Assembly: GCA_013399115.1 (NCBI GenBank)
Contig: VXAA01000971.1
Location: forward strand, 365,856 to 429,855
Reading direction: 5' to 3'
Length of the DNA stretch: 64,000 nt
DNA from: Anseranas semipalmata
Taxonomy: Eukaryota; Chordata; Aves; Anseriformes; Anseranatidae
Below, in pieces: positions 38,055-50,000 of the stretch. Made by a program: the position numbers and the translations under genes. Position 1 is the first letter of the stretch; every line of letters starts with the position of its first letter. A model generated the notes under the pieces. It saw only the letters and a program-made list of their open reading frames with translations. It searched no databases and was not told where the DNA came from.

Positions 38055-40188
38055 CTACTAAAGATATACATTCAAAATGAATCATTTTTAACCTAGAAAC
38101 AAGAATAATGGATACTAGAGCTTTCTAGTATGCAATACTCCTGTATAACACAAGGTATGTATGTTTTTCAAAACCAGAAATGTCCTACATAAGCAAAAAT
38201 TAGTATTTAGTGTAAGGTTCAGATGCTTCAGATCAGAAGTCCACACTGGGAAGTAAGCATTTTTGCTCTAGTTTCTACAGGTTGCCCAACATCCTTGCTA
38301 TGACTTCTTACTTGGCTTCTAATTCAAGGAATACGCTCAACTTTGGAAGCACCTCTTTTCACAGTAACGTTGTGTATTTACTCTGGTGTGGGAGGGAGAT
38401 GTTTTCTCTCTTTTCAAAACTTTTGTAGATGGACTTTACCTTGAGCATATTTCAAAGCTGCCCTTGATCCCATTCCTTCCTCTGAAACTAATTGATTCTC
38501 TGTGTAAACATTTCTGATGCACAAACATAGTCAAAGATCACTTGCAGGTCGTTTGCGAATCAGGCACAGAAGCTAATGTCAGAGCTGCTGGTTTATCCAC
38601 CAGCCTCTGAGATAGATTGAACTTCACTGAATGGCTCGCCACTGCTTTTACTGTAAAGAAAAAACATTTTGTTTCTGTTCAAATTACTGTAACATGCAAA
38701 AACAGCATAACTATTTAACAGCTTATAGCACAGCCATCCAAATAGATTGTTAACAGAAAGTTAACTCCAGTATACATCCAAGATCTAGAAAACACACAAT
38801 AAAAATCACAAAAAGAATGAATGAGGGAAGCACAATAAAATACTGCTTAGACTTGGAGGAACAAACGCTGCATCTTCTGCCAAGCAGAAATGAACCAGTT
38901 GCTTTCGCCGGCAAGCGTTACCTCAGCCACTTCTGGACAGATAGGCAGTTAGCTTTTATCCATATCTCCATCTTCATGAGTCACTGTGGAAATTGTTTGG
39001 CTGCCCTGAGTGGATCTAAAAAGAGAGAAATACGAAGAGCAGGTGACATCAGCACATGGTGGAAACCACAGCCCATAGCTCCATGGTCACCCTCCTAGAG
39101 GCACTGGGTGCACAGGGAACATGAAGGACAACCCTGGGAGAAGCATTCACACCAGAAGCTCTCAGGATGAGAGGAACAGAGCTGCTTGGGCAGACCCTAC
39201 TACCACTCAGGTGACAGGACCAAAAGCAGCTAGAAGTCACTGATGTCAAGAAACATGGAGACATCTGGAAACGCTGTCACGGTACCTCCCTCTTCGTCCT
39301 AGTCAAGAGGAGATCAGTAACCAACACTGCAGGGCTGCCCTGGGCAACATGTCGGATTAAAGTTGTGCCAACAGATTTAAGTGTTTCAGCTACTGTGTGG
39401 AAGAGATTCCCACCCAGTCTCCCCACCAGACATTCTAAAAACAGGTGAGTTGAGACGGTGTGAGGACTGAAGCGGCTGTCAGTGGTTGTCACCCATCTCA
39501 AGTCAGCAGACCCTAAGCCTTCCTAATGGCTTCACATCTTTTAAGAGATCTTAATCATATAATGATTGCATTATTTGAATCAGTTCGTTCTAGTCCCAAC
39601 AAATCCTCATTTACATACTATTTTGTGTTCCCAGCTCTGTCATTAATGTTTAATGCCTTAATTCAGCCATCAATCCCCACTCAGCAAAACAATTCACCTA
39701 AGTATATATTTAAAGTTAAGTGTATTCTTAAATGCTTTGCTGAAATGAAGCGGCCTTATACACATGCTGACATGCTTTGCTGAACTGGGTTTTCATGCCC
39801 AAAGAGTTCACTTGCTGTAGGCAGTTGGGAGAGAAGCCTTCCTCTTCCTCATTTCTTGTTTAAGTGGGTGGCTTGTGAAGGACATAGCATCTTCTGTAAT
39901 GTCAAAGCATTATATTCAAGGAGAAGGTGATTGCAATCCTGTTTTGGTTTTGCTGCTGCTCCATGTCATGACATAGCCTTTTGTATTTTCTAAATTCTGT
40001 CAAGTCGATTTATTTTAAATTAAACTTTGAAGTGTAGCTACTGCTCTGAGGATCTCTGTTCACAGTAAACTGATAGGACTGAGATAATACCAGATCAATG
40101 GCATTATTCAGATCTCAAAGGAAGGAAAAATCAGTAAATCTTTACACAGATGCCATTTTGTCCCTTGTGTGTCACCTAACGGAGATAC

Positions 40189-40209
40189 AAAAAAAAAAAA
40201 AAAAAAAAN
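40189..40209. repeat. A homopolymer ending in a single N
   Basis: About twenty A bases followed by one undetermined base at 40209, the usual sign of a read failing at a homopolymer. Confidence 0.9.
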
Positions 40210-43093
40210 GATCGATTTCTGAAAGCACAATATTTACCTTTTTCCACCAAGACTCTTACTCCAACACTGACTAAATTGTTTTAGCTTTTCATATCAATAA
40301 TTTAATAGTACATTGCTCCAGGGCCTTGATTTGGTGAGTGGTGGTGAGGAATTTGTTTTTTGTTTTTAATTTTCAAATTCCATTGACAATTTCTTTCTAC
40401 AGGATAACGAAAAAAATAAATATATAATTGCCTTTTCACTTGTAGGGGAACATACAATTTGTCATGGTTACATATTTCCAGTGCTGCTGGTAATGGTGGA
40501 AGCAGTAGTGGATTTAGTTTCTTTTATGACCATGTTTTATACATACTTTAGCTTAAATTCTTAAAAATCTTATAAAGTGCTTGTTGTAAATATTTTAAGT
40601 ATTTGAGAGATGTTGGCACCTTAGTGCTCCTTCACAAGGCAGCTGTCTCCAACAATAGCTCTTATATGTGCCATATAACTCTACAGTAAAGAATAACTCA
40701 AAAGGTATCCAAATCCCCTCTTGAATATGGGGAGGCAAAGGAGATGAATAATCTGAAGAGGCAATTTTGTGCTAATGACATTCATTACAACGTTTTGGAG
40801 ATTTCTGATTTACCTCAAAGTTTGATTCAAATTTATCTTAATATGGGTGAAAGTCAGAGGAAAGGAGTTTCTTTAGCATGCCTTTTAACCAATCCAACCA
40901 CACCCCTAATTTTAGGTCAAAATTTTATTCAGTCAAAGTGCATGTTCATTAAATTCTCATTCATTTTACACAAGGAGGACATCCATGACAGCAATAAACA
41001 ACCTTGCAACTTTCAGCTTATGCAAGAATAAAGGCTTACCACAGTTTGACCTAGTGTACTTCCACCCAGTCCTATCTGACTGGATTAAATTGAAGAAACA
41101 GATTTCAGGTTTTCAATCAAATTCTACTAGCAGCTTGGTATTTAAAATCAGATTTTTTTTTCTCCTCTGAAAAATATTAGATTTAATTGAAAGGTTAAAG
41201 AGACTTTTTCTGAAAAACTGGAAATACCTCAATCAAATAATTGTGGAGTGTAGAGATCTGAACACGACATGTCCGTTTATCTTGTTATTGTGATCTGGAA
41301 ATTGGGCAGGGAAAATTCTGTGACCTACTTCTTTATACATCTTAAGCCATGAGCAGTAATTGGACGGTTTCTTTGTGCAGCATTTGCTTCGTCTCACCAA
41401 AACTTAGTTCTGAGTAGTAGGTGTTGTCCAGGGATTTTACGATCTGTGTGACTGCCCTTGCTTTCAGTCTGCCACCACAGAAATTGTCTGTTTATCATTT
41501 CTCAGTTTTAGATAAGCTGTAAATGTTTTTGCTGCTAAGGCATCTTGGGGCCTATGGAGCTTTGCAAACACTGTGGAATTTCGGGTAGGTCCAGAAAGTC
41601 ATTTGTTGGCTGCGGACCTTGAGAACTACGGCCGGGACTGAGGCACACGAGAAAATGCAAGCAAGTCAGTTGTCGGCAATTGGAGATGAGACTATCTTCC
41701 TCAGGCACATCACCTGGAAGTGGCTGCTATGACTGCAGCGTGGGCAGGCACGCCTGAATTAGCAGGGAGCATGCCAGCCAAGGATACAGCTGCGGTCTCA
41801 CAGTGGCAGCTCAGCGTTCAGCAGCCACTGAACCCCCCTAGAAGCCCTCTAAACTCTTACAGGGCAAGGCTTAGAGTTGCTGCTGCTGGTCCTTATGGCA
41901 GCTGGTTTAAAGTAACCTGAGAAGGACAGATTCTGCAGGAGTATTTGCTGTGCAAGCTGAATGCCCCACAGTGAAGGTCGGTAGGCTGGAGATACAGAAT
42001 CAGACAACAACCAAGAAGTGAGCAGAGCTTCCACAATAGGTGACTGAGCACATTTATTGATGACAGACTGCACTGGTCACGGTGTGCATAACCGTATTTT
42101 GGGCAGACATAGTTCTCAAGGCTTTGGTTCAGGGCCTGGTGAGTGAGCAGCATCTTCCCATGGGGCTCTCAACACAGTACGAGGCTTTACAGATTAAAAC
42201 CAACATGTATTATACATGACACCTGTGCGCACTGCTCCTTAAATGCAAGCTACATAGAGGAACCAGAAAACAAGCAACCTTCCACTATAAATTTGCCTTT
42301 TCTGGTCCCCTGTCCCCAGCCACTTTTAATGTTGCTGTCTACTGGCACATTGGCTTTGGTTGTCTTGTCATAACAAAGAAAGCAAGCCTGCCTGTGCCAT
42401 ACCTAGGCTTCAGCAGCTGATTAACGTTAGGAAGCCATGGGAGTTTCTGAGAAGCTGGACTCTGATGTAACACAATTCCATCCACTAAGGAAGCTTTTAG
42501 ATGCTCCAGCCATACATAATTTATTTTTGTCAGCCACATGGTAGTGAAGCTCATTTTGCATAATGGATACTTGCAATGGAAAAGTGCTTACAGGGTTTCA
42601 GTAGAGCAGACAGCCTTTTCATCTATCTATATCAAAGAGAAATTAAACAATTATGGGATCATCCTTGTGTAAAATTCTGAAAATAATGTTTTAAATGCGT
42701 GCAAAACCTATTAAAGCAGTGCTTGTGTTATTCAAATGTGCTGCTTGTAATTGTTCATTATACCTCTCTCCAGCATGTTTGTACCTCCTGATTTACATAC
42801 AATTCATTTTCTTACCTGTAATTCCTATAAAATCTCTATTTGGCCATACACGACTCAGTGCCAGGACAGGCTGCACGGTGGCCAGAGATGCACCCGAGCT
42901 ACAGGTCACACTGAACAACCCCAACGCCTGGTTTTGCGCCCTGGTGTTATCAGGTGTGGGAGCAAGGCCACTGAAAGCCCCATATTGAGAGAGGGTACTT
43001 GGTGCCCTGGTGCTGACTATGGTAGAGGTGGCGAGTAGTGTTCTACTGTTGATGGGCACATAAAATAAAAAGAGAAAAAAGAGAAAAAGAAAA

Positions 43094-44029
43094 NNNNNNN
43101 NNNNNNNNNNNNNNNNNNNNNNNNNNNNNNNNNNNNNNNNNNNNNNNNNNNNNNNNNNNNNNNNNNNNNNNNNNNNNNNNNNNNNNNNNNNNNNNNNNNN
43201 NNNNNNNNNNNNNNNNNNNNNNNNNNNNNNNNNNNNNNNNNNNNNNNNNNNNNNNNNNNNNNNNNNNNNNNNNNNNNNNNNNNNNNNNNNNNNNNNNNNN
43301 NNNNNNNNNNNNNNNNNNNNNNNNNNNNNNNNNNNNNNNNNNNNNNNNNNNNNNNNNNNNNNNNNNNNNNNNNNNNNNNNNNNNNNNNNNNNNNNNNNNN
43401 NNNNNNNNNNNNNNNNNNNNNNNNNNNNNNNNNNNNNNNNNNNNNNNNNNNNNNNNNNNNNNNNNNNNNNNNNNNNNNNNNNNNNNNNNNNNNNNNNNNN
43501 NNNNNNNNNNNNNNNNNNNNNNNNNNNNNNNNNNNNNNNNNNNNNNNNNNNNNNNNNNNNNNNNNNNNNNNNNNNNNNNNNNNNNNNNNNNNNNNNNNNN
43601 NNNNNNNNNNNNNNNNNNNNNNNNNNNNNNNNNNNNNNNNNNNNNNNNNNNNNNNNNNNNNNNNNNNNNNNNNNNNNNNNNNNNNNNNNNNNNNNNNNNN
43701 NNNNNNNNNNNNNNNNNNNNNNNNNNNNNNNNNNNNNNNNNNNNNNNNNNNNNNNNNNNNNNNNNNNNNNNNNNNNNNNNNNNNNNNNNNNNNNNNNNNN
43801 NNNNNNNNNNNNNNNNNNNNNNNNNNNNNNNNNNNNNNNNNNNNNNNNNNNNNNNNNNNNNNNNNNNNNNNNNNNNNNNNNNNNNNNNNNNNNNNNNNNN
43901 NNNNNNNNNNNNNNNNNNNNNNNNNNNNNNNNNNNNNNNNNNNNNNNNNNNNNNNNNNNNNNNNNNNNNNNNNNNNNNNNNNNNNNNNNNNNNNNNNNNN
44001 NNNNNNNNNNNNNNNNNNNNNNNNNNNNN
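43094..44029. other. Assembly gap of 936 N
   Basis: Unresolved bases between an A/G-rich purine run (GAAAAAAGAGAAAAAGAAAA) and a G-rich tandem. Avian CpG-rich promoters are often lost in this way. RFX8's first coding exon, ending in the first two bases of a split codon, is missing from the readable sequence up to 46962 and most likely sits here. Confidence 0.95.
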
Positions 44030-44300
44030 GGCTGGGCCGCTGGGGGCTGGCTGGGGGCTGGCCGGGGGCTGGCTGCTGTCCCTGCGCGGCGTGGGGCTGA
44101 GCGGTTGGGGCCCCCCGGGGTTGCGTTCCCTCGGGGGGAAGGCAACGGCCGGACCCCTCCTCAGCGAGGTGCTTCGTGGGGTGGGCTGAGGCTGTCGCCT
44201 CGCTTCTTGCTGGGCTTTGGGGTGAGACGTGGGACGGTGAAAGGGAAACCGGGGTTCCCGTCCTTTTTTCCTCACGCCCCGCCGAGCCCGGCTGGTGAAC
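44030..44300 (+). promoter_or_regulatory. CpG/G-rich island, probable RFX8 promoter edge
   Basis: Dense G+C with many CpGs (CGCGGCGTGG, GGCAACGGCCGGACC) in otherwise AT-rich DNA, directly downstream of the gap and 2.7 kb before the first visible RFX8 exon. A good splice donor (GGG|GTGAGA, 44222) could end a non-coding first exon. The frame into 46963 from that donor has a nearby stop and no Met, so it is not the coding first exon. No TATA box is visible. Confidence 0.55.
44036..44084 (+). repeat. Short G-rich tandem (GGGGGCTGGC-type), possible G-quadruplex
   Basis: Imperfect tandem copies of CTGGCTGGGGG at the edge of the assembly gap give at least four runs of three or more G within 50 bases, enough for a G-quadruplex on the + strand. 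This probably explains why the sequence breaks off here. Confidence 0.6.
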
Positions 44301-46962
44301 CGCCTGGAAAGTGCGTGTGAGACAATAGCAGCGCGTGTAAGAGAACTTGCACTTGAGAGCACCTTGTCTTCGACCTTTTCATCCCCCCCAGTAATACCCG
44401 AACAGCTGGGTTATTCCTTCCTTCCACTGCGGTGGGGGCATTCCCACTTCCATTGTAAAAGGACCGAAGGAGAAGGGTCTTACAAGGTCATCCCTTTGAG
44501 ACACTGCATAACACTGAATCATAAACAGCCCTTGAAAAGATCAACTGATGGTGGGTTTTTTTTTCATCCCAACAACCTTCTGAGTCACCTTTCCATGTTT
44601 TGAAATTTTTAAATGTTTAGCTCCGTTTTATGGTTGGTGCACCGACCATAGCAAAACAGGCTTTGCTCCAGAAGTAGTTTAATAGCAGACTTGCAAACCC
44701 ATATAATGGCCTGGTTGCCAAAGCTGCACAAAGAGCAGGTGCCAGACCCCAGGAAACATGGAGACCTGATCACATAATGATCCTAATGGAAAATGTGGAT
44801 GGAAAGCAGTGGATAAATGGAGGAGGTCTTGCCCCATGTGCTTTTTTTAATCCTCCATCGTCCTCCCTCACCGCCCTCTTCCCTTTGCTCTTATTGGTTT
44901 TCTTATCAGTTTTGTTTTGATGCATGCCCCAAACACACAGATTTTGAGACCCTTGGGGCTAGCGGGTAAGAAAATAAGCACAGTGCTCTTTTCTTTGTAC
45001 ATTTTTTTTTCTGATACGCAGTGATTTTGTGTTCTGTGTCAACACCAAGAATGTGTTTGATTTGTTATTTGAAAAAGACTCACAGTTTAATAGACGATAA
45101 ATTCATGAAACAAAATTCCCAAATATTTTGTCAGCAAATGGTTAAATGCTGAGGCAAAACTATCGGCAGAAACCAGCTACTGAAGCATGAATTAATTTCT
45201 GCCGCACTTCCAGTGACTCCTGCGGTGTTAGATTAAGGATGAATTTGGACTTAGGTTTAATCTCCTGTGTGACTGCTCAATTACGAAGGGTTTTGAGATG
45301 GCTGCCCTAGAAGAAACAAGTCAGGACCCTTACCTAGCATGAATTTCAGTTATCGTTTAGCCCCATGGCTCTGGTTTCTGTTAGTTAGTAGCGGTGCAGC
45401 GGTGCAGCGTTCTCCAGGTGGCGGGGCTGGAGGTGGTGCTGCACCGGGCCCCAGGGCTGGTGGGGCAGGGGTGGGCTCCGAGGAGGTAAAAGTGAGGCTC
45501 CGGGGGGCCTTTTGCTAGGGAGGGAGAGGCAAAGTCAGCCCTCTGCCTTGGAGAAAGGGGACGAAGCAGGAAGGAAAGCTGGAGCGGACATCTCCAGGCT
45601 GCACAGTGACGATGTTCCTGCCCACCGGTATCAAACCCCTGTTCTGGCAAGCCAGTTCACTGAAGGTCTTATCCGCTGTCTCCTGTCCATAAAGCTAATA
45701 CAGAAAGGCAAACACCGGGTAGCCTGACATCAGGCTATTAATAATGTGGAGAACACCGATTTCAAGTCTGAACTGCTTATCTCACCTGGCGATTATGGAA
45801 AGTCTGCTTTCTGAACCCACTTGATTGTCGGTAAAGACACAGTGAGTAACTGGCACTGTGCTGCACTGGCATTCATCTGATAAAATAATTAAATATGCAT
45901 AAATCATCGGGTACAACGGAAGTGGAGTCACAGTGAGAAAACACTGTTATACGATCAGTGTGTCATGCTTTGAAAATTAATCTCCTCTCTGCTTCTTTGC
46001 TCCAGCTTTGCTTCTGTATTTGTACTGCAGGAAGCTATTATCTTCTGACATCGAAACCATTGCCACTATCTCATAATTAAAGGTCTTTATTCTGGTGAAG
46101 GTAATAACTTAGGCTAAGAAGTAACTAAGTTCACATCTTCTTTATCTTACCCATGCAAATCGTTGCATTTACTTGACTATGACTGCTCTGACAGGTAGGA
46201 TGAGCAAGGGACTTGGCCAAAGGATAAGTATTTAAACACCTAAAACGGTTTAGGCATGGTCAGTTCTATCACATCTATCACATCTATCACTGTAAACTAA
46301 AATTCTGTTCTCTTACTAAACTTGTGCTGCAATCAGTGAGGTTGTATGAGAACAGAATTTGGTCCTTTGTAATTTGTGCACTCTCCATCCCAAAACATCA
46401 TACTGGACGTTTCAGAAATAAAAAAAGAAAAACTGAATTTTTTCAGGCTCATATTATTCAATATTCTTTTTCAAGGCTCATATTATTGTCTTTGGTATAG
46501 TGGAGACCTTTATAATTAGAAGATAGAAATTGTGTCCTATTAGAGGGATGTTAATATCTTGCATATTGGTTTTAATGTTAGATTGGTACCACTAATTTGT
46601 ATTTCTTTATTACAAGCTACAAGATCCAGTTAATTTCTTAGCAGAGTCTCACACGACTGCTCTTACACTTTGGAAAAAAAAAAAAAAAGAAAAAAAAGAA
46701 AAGGAAAGTAGAACTTAAAAAGTTGAAAACAAACTTAGAATATATACATGTCTATGAAGATGTATTTTTTTTCCCAGAATGCAGAGTAGCATAAAAGTAG
46801 TAGTTCTTACTTTGACTTCTATAAAGAATATATGCTTCTATAAAATAGGAGTAACTATTACAGATTTCACTGTAAACCTGATGAGCTATTAAAATTGCAA
46901 GTTAACAATTCTTTTTTTCTAATTCTGACATAAACTGATTGTGTTTTTTGTTTGGTTTAAAG
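44301..46962 (+). other. Presumed RFX8 first intron, no exon found
   Basis: No coding exon of any known family is seen. The stretch around 45400-45600 is moderately GC-rich. I looked specifically for a donor preceded by TG that would supply the split tryptophan codon and found no convincing one. Confidence 0.5.
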
Positions 46963-47086
46963 GATAGCTGATAATTTCTATTTGTGTGAAGGATGCACTG
47001 TACCCCGTTGGCTACTATATGAAATGTATATGGAGAACTGCAGTCCAAATGCCAAGGATCAAGTAAATTCAGCCACCTTTGGAAAG
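46963..47086 (+). CDS. RFX8: RFX8 coding exon: N-terminal part of RFX DNA-binding domain
   Basis: 124 nt = 1 + 41 codons. The acceptor is a T-rich tract ending AAAG and the donor is AAG|GTACAG. The first base completes a split codon from an unseen upstream exon; a TG before it would give the tryptophan expected at this point in RFX domains. The frame reads [20 protein letters not shown] and continues through a VNSATFGK ending, the typical close of this RFX segment (consensus VNxAxFGK). The C-E-G-C motif and the PRWLLYE-type helix resemble RFX8. The splice phase at the end is 0, as in other RFX genes at this boundary. Confidence 0.88.
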
Positions 47087-50000
47087 GTACAGAGTAGATA
47101 GGATATATAAGATAAGAAGCTGAGATACCCAAACAGAAAATTGGATAAGTTTGTATCAAATATACGTATTGCATACCAAAAAAAGATTAAATAATGGAGA
47201 AGGGTGCTTATGTAATGTGTTATGCCATAATAGAGCTTGGAAAAGCTGGTCCTTCATTCCTCTTTGGTTTATCTGGAGAGATGTATCTTTCATTTATTTT
47301 CTGTGGCAGGTGCACAGAGAGTTGTGTTGATCTAGGAATGACAGCTATGCTCGTGTCTTTGCTAATATATTTCTGGTAAGCCCTCATGTAGACACAGATA
47401 TAGTAGGGGAGAAAAGTATTGTCTGTGATGGAGTTTGTTTTCTTCAGGGAAGTGGTGTATGTTACCCGAGCAAAGATTTCTTTTGACAATATATTTTAGA
47501 AGGCTTTACCAGGGTAAACAGTGCAAGGTTAATAAACTAGTACTGAGCTGATTCTTGTGTGCTTAAAATACCCCTTTGATTGTTACTTGATTTTATACTT
47601 CAGTTTTTAATTATACTTAGGGAGATTTTGCTCCAAACACACACTAAAAAGTCTTTAACAGAATCATCCAAGCAAACCAAGTGCAGATGTAAAAACCAAT
47701 CTCCTTTAAATGGTTACACTCTTCTAATAAGTGGAAGTTGATACAACCCACAGGGCAATTACCACTTAGAAATCCCAATTGCAACAAACACTTATTGCTA
47801 TTCAACTTTATTTAGCCAATTAAGGAAAACAGAATGGCTTGGGTGATTGTTGTTCAAGACTTTTTGTTCAGAATTTCCTATTTTTACTGCTAATATTCTT
47901 CCAGTAGTGCCCATGGTAAGAGCTATGAATCATTGCGTTAGCACAGAACAAAAATAATACAAGTAAAAGATGTACCTGGAATCAATTTTGTGTGTGTGGA
48001 TAACCTCATTTTAGGAATCATTTATCTCAACTCAGTTGAATCTGTTTTTTTTGTTTGTTTGTTTGTTTGTTTGTTTGTTTTTTTCTACTGGGTAAAAGTT
48101 AAGTCACTCTTACTTAAGATTTGAGTGAATGATCCAGCGTGACTGATTTACCACAGCTTAATGGATCATCACCCATCAGCCCAGCCCATGGGTAGAACTT
48201 GTCTGGTTTGGTGTAGATGTCTGCCATGGAGCTCATCACCTGTAAATCTCTTGGTAGCCAATGGAGAGAAATAAGTAGTTACATACGAGTCCTCTCACCC
48301 TAAATGAGTCATCTCAGTCAGCTCAGATGAATTGCACCTTGGAAGTGTTTTTCTTCATTGACTGTGGAGTCTGCAGTGACTAGCTTACACATCTCTGCTT
48401 TGTAGCCCAATAGGTAAGATGAATCCCATCCTGTACGTACACATTCAGGCGCTCCAGCATGACTGACTTACCACCTGTAAGCTAAGCTTTCTTGTGGTTT
48501 AGGCTAATGCACTTGAGTTTTCAGCCGGGACAGGCATGGGTGAAGCCTGAGTCTGGTCACACAGAAGAGCTTAGCTGGTGAGCCATAGCTGCTATAGGTT
48601 GGCACTCACAACCGTTTGCTCACAGCCATAACCTACCCAGCTCCTTGTGGTGCAAGTGAGCACACCACACACGAGCAAGCCGGGGGGCAGCTCCCTAAGG
48701 GCTGGAGATGGCGTGTCCTGCTGCAGCAAGAGGTGGGGCCGTGCGGCGAGAGGCTGAGGAGGGCAGGAGCTGCAGCTACGCCGGTCTAAACTGAAGGTGC
48801 ACGTGTAACCGGCTACCAGAGGCTAGCTGATGGGCTGAGCTATTAATAGTTCACCAGGCTGTAGTAACCTGACCACACTACATGACTGTGAGGATTTTTG
48901 CAATCAAGCCCCGTGTGAATCAAACCGTGGTCATTTAAGACAGTACTAATTTAATCTGCTCCATCCCTCTGCCCAAATATATCACTGTCTGCAGAAGAAG
49001 CAGCGGGAAGAAATATGTGTCTCGTGCCACAGCAGCCCCAGTTGACAGGATGGCCTTTTGGGAACATGGGTTATGTACCAGATTGAGAAAGGGAGTAGCT
49101 GAAGTGGGTGCACACAGAGATGTGCAAAGCGCAGAACCACACCAGCACTGCTAAAACGGAAGCTGCAGGTTAGTGTGTGTTGGGCAAAGTTGTCCTTGAG
49201 CAGGCCTTTAGGGCAACAAGGAGCACTTTGCGCAGAGGGCAAACGTTGCGCTGCCGAGCGGAGGCTCCCCTCGCTCAACGCCAGCGCTGCGCGCTCGATC
49301 CTCTCTTCCTGCTGTACAGGGAACGTAAGCTCCAGCCACCCCTGGTTAGGCTCTGTCTTCACAGGGTAGCTCATGCAGAATAATCATGGTGAAGTGGGTT
49401 ATTGCCCTGACAGTATCTTATTATTCTGTAGGGCTTAACCTTGGCAGATGCTGCGTGACCTCAGTTCACATTTACCACGGGGGTGGTCAAAAGGTCGCTC
49501 TGCAGCTTGACGACGCAGCCTCTCGAAACCGGATAAGTCAGACCCCAGCCTGCAAATACTCCTTGCACGAGCGAGTGGGTCGTGTGAGCAAACCCTGCTC
49601 GGATGAGCAAGGCTTGCAGGGCTGGCCGAGGACTGGAGAGTCACGGCACCTCCACAGGCCCCCAGCCAGATGCGCTCTTGCAGATCGAGTTCCCCCGGTT
49701 GCTGCACCCACCCGGCTGTGGGTGGTCTCCTGGTGTGTGCACTGGGTGTGCTTCAGCGCCAGGCAGAACAAGCTGGTCTAAAAAAATTCCTACCCGAGGG
49801 AGGTAATCCCTTAAATTGCTTAGATTTTGATCCGCAAAAGCCTGATTGAGTTCAGTTCAGCAGTTACCATTTGAGAGGTATGTGAGAACAGGTATTAGCC
49901 TGCAAGTGATGGAAAGCAAAAGAAATGATTAAGGAGAAAAAAATGTAGTAAATAAGCTTCTGTGTTTTGGAATGAATTTGCCAAGTATCTCTAATTTTCT

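Larger units (their letters stand above)
34873..43093. other. Intergenic, AT-rich, no gene seen
   Basis: AT-rich DNA with the CR1 scrap at 37308, the AAAAC repeat and the A run at 40189. No exon-like block with splice sites and a known protein motif. The last 40 bases before the gap are a purine (A/G) run. Confidence 0.6.

Noticed and set aside
44201..44227. GTGAGA donor at 44222 as the end of RFX8's first coding exon
   Set aside because: The frame compatible with 46963 meets a TGA a few codons upstream with no Met between, so it could only end a non-coding exon.
42793..44362. Two minus-strand ORFs of about 440-450 codons across the gap
   Set aside because: Nearly all of their length is N; the readable ends show no family signature.
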